A stretch of 64,000 nucleotides of DNA from Flavobacterium humidisoli (GTDB lineage: Bacteria; Bacteroidota; Bacteroidia; Flavobacteriales; Flavobacteriaceae). Each line of letters begins with the position of its first letter. The stretch's first letter is position 1. Of this stretch, positions 59,158-64,000 are shown in pieces. Position numbers and translations under genes: made by a program. The notes below the pieces were generated by a model. That model saw only the letters and a list, made by a program, of their open reading frames with translations. It searched no databases and had not been told where the DNA came from. The DNA lies in the NCBI RefSeq assembly GCF_023272795.1, contig NZ_CP096829.1, positions 5,146,001 through 5,210,000 on the forward strand, read 5' to 3'.

Positions 59158-62100
59158 ATGGTCGCAAACTATAGTTTTTTCAATTCGGTTATTTCAGGAA
59201 TTTCCACTGCCGGAAGTACCTTCGAATCAATTATGACTGGATGGTATGTGTTTAATCCCGATATTATTTACTATAACAACCATAAACTTTTTGTTTTAGG
59301 CTTATCGCTTTTTGCTTTCCTTTCGCTCTTGGTTTATCAATTTTTTAGAATTAAAGCTAAAATTGGATATTTCATCGAAAAAAAGAAAGAACAAGATGCT
59401 GTCGGAAGAGAATACCAGCTTTATATCTTATTTTTTGGGATTGCGGTAATTGTAATCGAAATAATAAATGAAATTTTCAAAATAAGACCCAAAAGCCTCT
59501 TAATTGTAAATGTTTCAATTGGAGTTTTGGTACTTATCATTTACACGATAACAGATAAAATTAAATGGATAAGAGATAAAATCCAACAGATTTTTATTTC
59601 TAGCTTTTTTATTTACATCAGTTACGTAGCCTACAATATTGTTAATCTAAAAGATGATGTTGTACCTATTATTGTTTTCCTTATTTCTTTTTTCTTTTCG
59701 TACAACATCCTTAAACCCATAAAGATTTATTGGGCATTTGTTGCTTTAACGTTTACCTTTCTCATTACAACGTTAACATTTCAACTTATTCCAATAAAAT
59801 CTTCCATCTTATTGCTTAATTTCTGCATTCTAATTTTCATTATAAATCAAGTAAAATATGCCGTTTTATTAAACAATCGCGACAATTTTAGATTTGCAAA
59901 CGAAATTGTCCATAAAGGAAATTCACTTACAATAGCATCCAATCAAAAAGGTGAAATACTTTTCTGCAGTGAAACCATAACTCCTATTTTAGGATATCAA
60001 CCCGATCAAGTTATGGGTTTGAAGTTCTGGGAATTAACCCATGATTTAGAATCAGAAGAAAAATTCAATCCTGTTAGAGACCAAGAAAACAAACTCTACA
60101 TAAGAAAATTAAAAACCGAAAACGGCGAGTACAAATACATTCAGTGGAAAGATAAAAAGTTTTCAGATGATTTAATTATTAGCATTGGACAAGATGTTAC
60201 CGAACAAGTTATCGTTCAGGATCAATACAAAAACCTAATCGAAACGGCTACCGATATTATTTTTGAAATAGATGCAGAAGGTCATTTTACTTTTATAAAT
60301 GAATTTGGTATCTCTACTCTTGGATATTCTCAAAACGAAATAATCAAAAAACACTATTCCAATTTTATTCACGATAATTATATCAACAGCGCCGTAGATT
60401 TTTACGAAAATTTGGTTCTTAATGAAAATAATTATCCCATAATTGAAATTCCTATTTTGAAGAAAAATGGTGAAGAAATATGGATGTCTCAAAAAATTAT
60501 TGTCCGCAAAAATGAATTAGGATTAACGATTGGCTTCTCTGGAATTGCAAGAGATATTACCGAGAAAAAAAATATCGAAAACGAGAAAAAAAAACGTCTT
60601 AAAAAAATTGAAGCCTATAACAATTCAACCAAAAAATTATCAACGACAGATTTTAGCAAATACAATGAATTAAACACCGTTATCGATTTAATATTAAAAG
60701 AAGCCGCTTCTATAAGTAACACTAACCGCGTAAGCTTTTGGAAATACGACAATGATTTAATTACCTGTAAAAATCTTTTTAGTCTTGACAATCAAAGTTT
60801 AAGCGACAAAAACATTCTAAATAAAGAGTCATACCCTATTTATTTTGAAACCTTAAACAATAAAGCAATTATTAACGCACCAGATGTATTCAACAAATTG
60901 GAAACATCTGAATTTCAAAAGCTTTATTTTACAAAAAACAATATCAAATCAATGCTAGATGTGCCTATTTTCTTAACTGGCCAATTAGCAGGTGTTGCTT
61001 GTTTTGAAAGCACAGAACAAAAACGAGAATGGGACAATGAGGACATTAATTATGCGAGAACGATATCAGACGTGATTTCTCTTGCCATTTCTTCACAAAT
61101 GCGTTTAGAGGCAGAAAGAAAATTGGAACTTAAAAGTCAGCTTTTATCTGCGCTTTCTTTATGTACAGAAAAGTTTTTGCTAAGCAAAACGACTCATCAA
61201 ATGTTTCAGGAAACATTTAACATTATTGGAAAAGCAGCCAAAGTAGATCATATGTATTATTACGAAAAAGATGCGATCTATAACACTGTAAGTCAAAAAT
61301 ATAAATGGTCACGAGAGGGCGTTGTCCATCAGATTACGCCTTTGCATCATATGACGGAAGAAAATCTTCAAGAAATATATGATGTGGCATCGCAAAGAAA
61401 AATCCTCAATATATTTACAAGAAATCTTAATGATGGTTTTTTCAAAAAACTTCTCATCGACAATGAAATACAATCCATATTAATTTTACCTATTTACATT
61501 AATGATCTTTTTACAGGTTTTATTGGTTTTGATGATTGTACGACCGAAAGAAAATGGACTGAAGATGAAATAAATATCTTTCAGGTATTGGCTAATAATA
61601 TTTCATCGGCATTAGAAAGAAACCGAAATGAAACTAAAATTATTGAAAGTGAAGAAAAATTTAAACTGATTGCAAACAATATTCCTGGAACAGTTTATTT
61701 ATCAAAATTTGATGCTTTCTCAACCAAAATATTCTTAAACGATGAAGTTTTAAATCTTACCGGATATTCGAAATCTGAATTTATTGAAAATAATTTGTCT
61801 TTTCTATCGTTAATTCATCCTGATGATAAAGAAGAAGTAATTAACAATCAAATCGATAATCTACAGCATGGAATGCCTTTACACAATGTGTATCGTATTC
61901 AGCGCAAAAGTGGCGAATTTATTTGGATAGAAGAATTTGGAGATGTAATTAAGCGAGACGATGAAATTGAATTTGTGGGCGGAATCTATTTTGATATTAC
62001 AAGTAAAAAAGAAATAGAAGACGCGATAAAAGCCAAACAGCTTGCTGAAGCGGCAAACAAATCAAAATCTGACTTCTTGGCTAATATGTCGCACGAAATT

Positions 62101-63210
62101 AGAACTCCTCTAAACGGAATTATTGGTTTTACAAATTTATTAATGAAAACGGATTTGGAGGAAATTCAAGAAAAATACATGACCACAATCAACCAGTCGG
62201 CTCATTCCCTTCTTGAAATTATAAATGATATTTTGGATTTCTCAAAAATTGAGGCAGGAAAACTAGAGCTTTTTATTGATTTATATGACATAAAAAAAAT
62301 CTTAGGCCAAGTTTTCGATTTAATTGTTTACGAGTCTAATAAAAAGAATCTGGAACTTGAATTGAATATTGATCCCGATGTTCCTAAATATATCTGGACA
62401 GATATTGTTCGTCTCAAACAGATTTTGATTAACCTGCTTTCAAATGCGGTTAAATTTACAACTGAAGGCTCTATCAAACTAAACGTTTCAGTTTTAGAAA
62501 AGAATCATGGCAACCATTGCGTTATTCGTTTTGCGGTAATTGATACCGGAATTGGGATTCTTGAAAAAAATCAGAAAAAAATATTCAAAGCTTTTCTGCA
62601 AGAAGACAGCTCAACAACAAGAAAATTTGGAGGAACAGGATTAGGCTTAACCATATCTAACCAATTGCTTGCTTTAATGGAAAGTCGTTTGCAGCTGGAA
62701 AGTAAAATTGACGAAGGAAGTACTTTTTTCTTTGATTTAAATTTAAAAACAAGCAATCAAAGCATTAATGATAAATACAATGCCGAGCTTAAAAGTTTGA
62801 ATATCGACTTAGATTCTGACGAAATAGAGACAAGCGACAACAATATTACTTTTTTAATTGTAGAAGATAATAAGGTAAATATGCTTCTTCTAAAAACAAT
62901 TATAAAAAATCTATACCATAATGCTTTCATTTTCGAATGCGAAAATGGATATGAAGCCATTCAGCAATTTGAAAAAATTAATCCGACTATTATTTTTATG
63001 GATATTCAGATGCCAATTATGAATGGTTATGAAACTGCAAAAGCAATTAGAAATACCAAAAAGGGTCGCGATGTTCCAATAATTGCCGTTACAGCAGGCG
63101 CGGAAAAAGAAGAAAGAAACAAATGTATTTCGGCTGGAATGGATGATTACATTTCTAAACCAATTATGAAAGGAAGTGTTGAAGAAGCACTAGTTAAATG
63201 GCTTGGATAA
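59158..63210 (+). CDS. Hybrid sensor histidine kinase (7TM-PAS-PAS-GAF-GAF-PAS-HisKA-HATPase-REC)
   Basis: A 1350-aa membrane hybrid kinase. Residues about 30-235 have seven or so hydrophobic helices. Then follow PAS1 (about 255-345), PAS2 (about 355-470), GAF1 (about 495-650), GAF2 (about 665-825) and PAS3 (about 830-950). The kinase His is in FLANMSHEIRTPLNG near residue 979, the ATPase N box in LLSNAVKFT near 1095, and GGTGLGLTISNQLL near 1160. The receiver carries its phosphoacceptor Asp in IIFMDIQMPIMNG near 1281 and the conserved Lys in DYISKPI. There is no output domain, so a separate phosphotransfer protein or regulator must carry the signal on; none is encoded here. Confidence 0.94.
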   Translation: MVANYSFFNSVISGISTAGSTFESIMTGWYVFNPDIIYYNNHKLFVLGLSLFAFLSLLVYQFFRIKAKIGYFIEKKKEQDAVGREYQLYILFFGIAVIVIEIINEIFKIRPKSLLIVNVSIGVLVLIIYTITDKIKWIRDKIQQIFISSFFIYISYVAYNIVNLKDDVVPIIVFLISFFFSYNILKPIKIYWAFVALTFTFLITTLTFQLIPIKSSILLLNFCILIFIINQVKYAVLLNNRDNFRFANEIVHKGNSLTIASNQKGEILFCSETITPILGYQPDQVMGLKFWELTHDLESEEKFNPVRDQENKLYIRKLKTENGEYKYIQWKDKKFSDDLIISIGQDVTEQVIVQDQYKNLIETATDIIFEIDAEGHFTFINEFGISTLGYSQNEIIKKHYSNFIHDNYINSAVDFYENLVLNENNYPIIEIPILKKNGEEIWMSQKIIVRKNELGLTIGFSGIARDITEKKNIENEKKKRLKKIEAYNNSTKKLSTTDFSKYNELNTVIDLILKEAASISNTNRVSFWKYDNDLITCKNLFSLDNQSLSDKNILNKESYPIYFETLNNKAIINAPDVFNKLETSEFQKLYFTKNNIKSMLDVPIFLTGQLAGVACFESTEQKREWDNEDINYARTISDVISLAISSQMRLEAERKLELKSQLLSALSLCTEKFLLSKTTHQMFQETFNIIGKAAKVDHMYYYEKDAIYNTVSQKYKWSREGVVHQITPLHHMTEENLQEIYDVASQRKILNIFTRNLNDGFFKKLLIDNEIQSILILPIYINDLFTGFIGFDDCTTERKWTEDEINIFQVLANNISSALERNRNETKIIESEEKFKLIANNIPGTVYLSKFDAFSTKIFLNDEVLNLTGYSKSEFIENNLSFLSLIHPDDKEEVINNQIDNLQHGMPLHNVYRIQRKSGEFIWIEEFGDVIKRDDEIEFVGGIYFDITSKKEIEDAIKAKQLAEAANKSKSDFLANMSHEIRTPLNGIIGFTNLLMKTDLEEIQEKYMTTINQSAHSLLEIINDILDFSKIEAGKLELFIDLYDIKKILGQVFDLIVYESNKKNLELELNIDPDVPKYIWTDIVRLKQILINLLSNAVKFTTEGSIKLNVSVLEKNHGNHCVIRFAVIDTGIGILEKNQKKIFKAFLQEDSSTTRKFGGTGLGLTISNQLLALMESRLQLESKIDEGSTFFFDLNLKTSNQSINDKYNAELKSLNIDLDSDEIETSDNNITFLIVEDNKVNMLLLKTIIKNLYHNAFIFECENGYEAIQQFEKINPTIIFMDIQMPIMNGYETAKAIRNTKKGRDVPIIAVTAGAEKEERNKCISAGMDDYISKPIMKGSVEEALVKWLG

Positions 63211-63335
63211 TCTTAATATTTAGAAAAAAACTCATGTTAAATCTTTTCATTTTTTAAAAATGATTCTGAATTTTATCATAAAAAATCTATAAATTCGTAC
63301 AACGTTTTAAATAACAAGTTTAAAAACAATTCAAT

Positions 63336-64000
63336 ATGAAATGGCAAGGAAGAAGGCAAAGTGATAATGTCGAAGACAGAAGATCAATTTCTGGTGGAGG
63401 AAAAGCAATAATTGGCGGAGGAGTTATTGGGATCATCGTTTTGCTTCTAAATGTTTTTGGCGGTGAAACAGGTCAGCAAATAGCGCCAATACTCGAACAA
63501 ATGCAAGGCGGACAAGGCCAACAGACCGAAGCTGCAGCTCCGTTAAGCAAAGAAGACGAAGAAATGGGAAATTATGTAAGAACTTTGTTAGCGTACAATG
63601 AAGATACGTGGACTAAGATTTTTGCAGAGCATGGAATGACATACGAAAAGCCAAAATTAGTTCTCTTTAAAGGCGCTGTACAAACTGCCTGTGGTGGAGC
63701 ATCATCGGCTTCTGGCCCTTTTTATTGCCCAGGTGATCGCAAAGTGTATATGGATTTAGATTTCTTTGAAGAATTAAAAACTAAATTTGGTGCAAAAGGA
63801 GGCGATTTTGCTATTGCATACGTTATTGCGCATGAAATTGGCCATCACATTCAAACTTTAATGGGAACATCTTCTAAAATGCGTCAGATGCAGCAAGGAA
63901 AAAGTGAAGCCGAAGCCAATAAATTATCTGTCGCATTAGAGTTACAAGCTGATTTTTATGCTGGAGTTTGGGCACATGATAATCAAAAAGATCTTGATGT
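63336..64000 (+). CDS. YpfJ-like neutral zinc metallopeptidase (5' part, cut by window end)
   Basis: The N-terminal 221 residues of a protein of the PF04228 family; the frame is open to the window end. A polar start (MKWQGRRQSDNVEDRRS) is followed by a glycine-rich hydrophobic segment GKAIIGGGVIGIIVLLL (membrane anchor, residues about 26-42), a Gln-rich linker, then CGGASSASGPFYCPGDRKVYMD and the zinc motif HEIGHH near residue 168. The order is exactly that of YpfJ/KPN_00459-type peptidases. The missing C-terminus should hold the third ligand region. It is probably membrane-anchored with the catalytic part outside. Confidence 0.93.
   Translation, partial: MKWQGRRQSDNVEDRRSISGGGKAIIGGGVIGIIVLLLNVFGGETGQQIAPILEQMQGGQGQQTEAAAPLSKEDEEMGNYVRTLLAYNEDTWTKIFAEHGMTYEKPKLVLFKGAVQTACGGASSASGPFYCPGDRKVYMDLDFFEELKTKFGAKGGDFAIAYVIAHEIGHHIQTLMGTSSKMRQMQQGKSEAEANKLSVALELQADFYAGVWAHDNQKDLD

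Overview
The window is AT-rich DNA whose gene content points to a soil or freshwater Flavobacterium (Bacteroidota). Supporting signs are a SusC/SusD pair with sulfatases, a Rho factor with a long Asn/Gly-rich insert, DUF4293, DUF3667 and DUF4919 proteins, promoters of the Bacteroidota type (TTG, 19-20 bp, TAnnTTTG), short A-rich stretches instead of strong Shine-Dalgarno sites, and many palindromic intergenic repeats. This assignment is inferred from content; no database was searched. I saw no rRNA, tRNA, CRISPR array, transposase or integrase.

Layout. 1-13 kb: a sulfate-ester locus, all on the + strand. One presumed operon holds a sulfatase (cut by the window start), a 39-aa membrane peptide, a sterol desaturase/fatty acid hydroxylase family protein, an inactive-looking rhodanese fused to thioredoxin, a second sulfatase and a YeiH/TauZ-type putative sulfate exporter. 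It is followed by a SusC-SusD-sulfatase operon with its own promoter and a long leader that encodes a short peptide ending Met-Cys-Met-Cys-Cys. 13-25.7 kb: mostly housekeeping genes: ornithine aminotransferase with a divergent Lrp-type regulator, a dienelactone hydrolase, DUF3667, an M28 peptidase, rho, DUF4293, a two-component pair, a YfcE phosphoesterase, truA and an ABC exporter.

25.7-27 kb: the most striking part. Two tandem genes encode ubiquitin itself (about 80% and 72% identical to eukaryotic ubiquitin over residues 1-72 by hand alignment), each behind a signal peptide predicted to be cut exactly before ubiquitin Met1. Each has its own promoter and terminator, and the whole unit is a tandem duplication that starts inside the last codons of the ABC transporter gene. 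Neither has the C-terminal Gly-Gly; one ends Pro-Cys-Asn. The closest thing I know of is the secreted ubiquitin toxin BfUbb of Bacteroides fragilis.

27-36 kb: a NUMOD4/HNH protein, lpdA, and a string of small single genes separated by look-alike terminators: DUF2314-ankyrin, TPM, SUFU, GNAT, DUF1801, DUF4919 and DUF2975 with an XRE regulator. SUFU is a known immunity family of polymorphic toxin systems. 36-50 kb: accessory small-molecule genes: quinone oxidoreductase, two AHSA1/SRPBCC proteins, NmrA with AraC, a beta-lactamase-like hydrolase, an MBL hydrolase, a lactonase, LOG, AraC divergent from DoxX and a Tat-exported deacetylase, and a 2H phosphoesterase. 50-64 kb: a CPA2 antiporter, sdaA, panB, a 23S-IVP four-helix protein bracketed by 14-bp inverted repeats, an RluA-type pseudouridine synthase, an aldehyde dehydrogenase, a 1350-aa hybrid kinase and the start of a YpfJ-like zinc peptidase.
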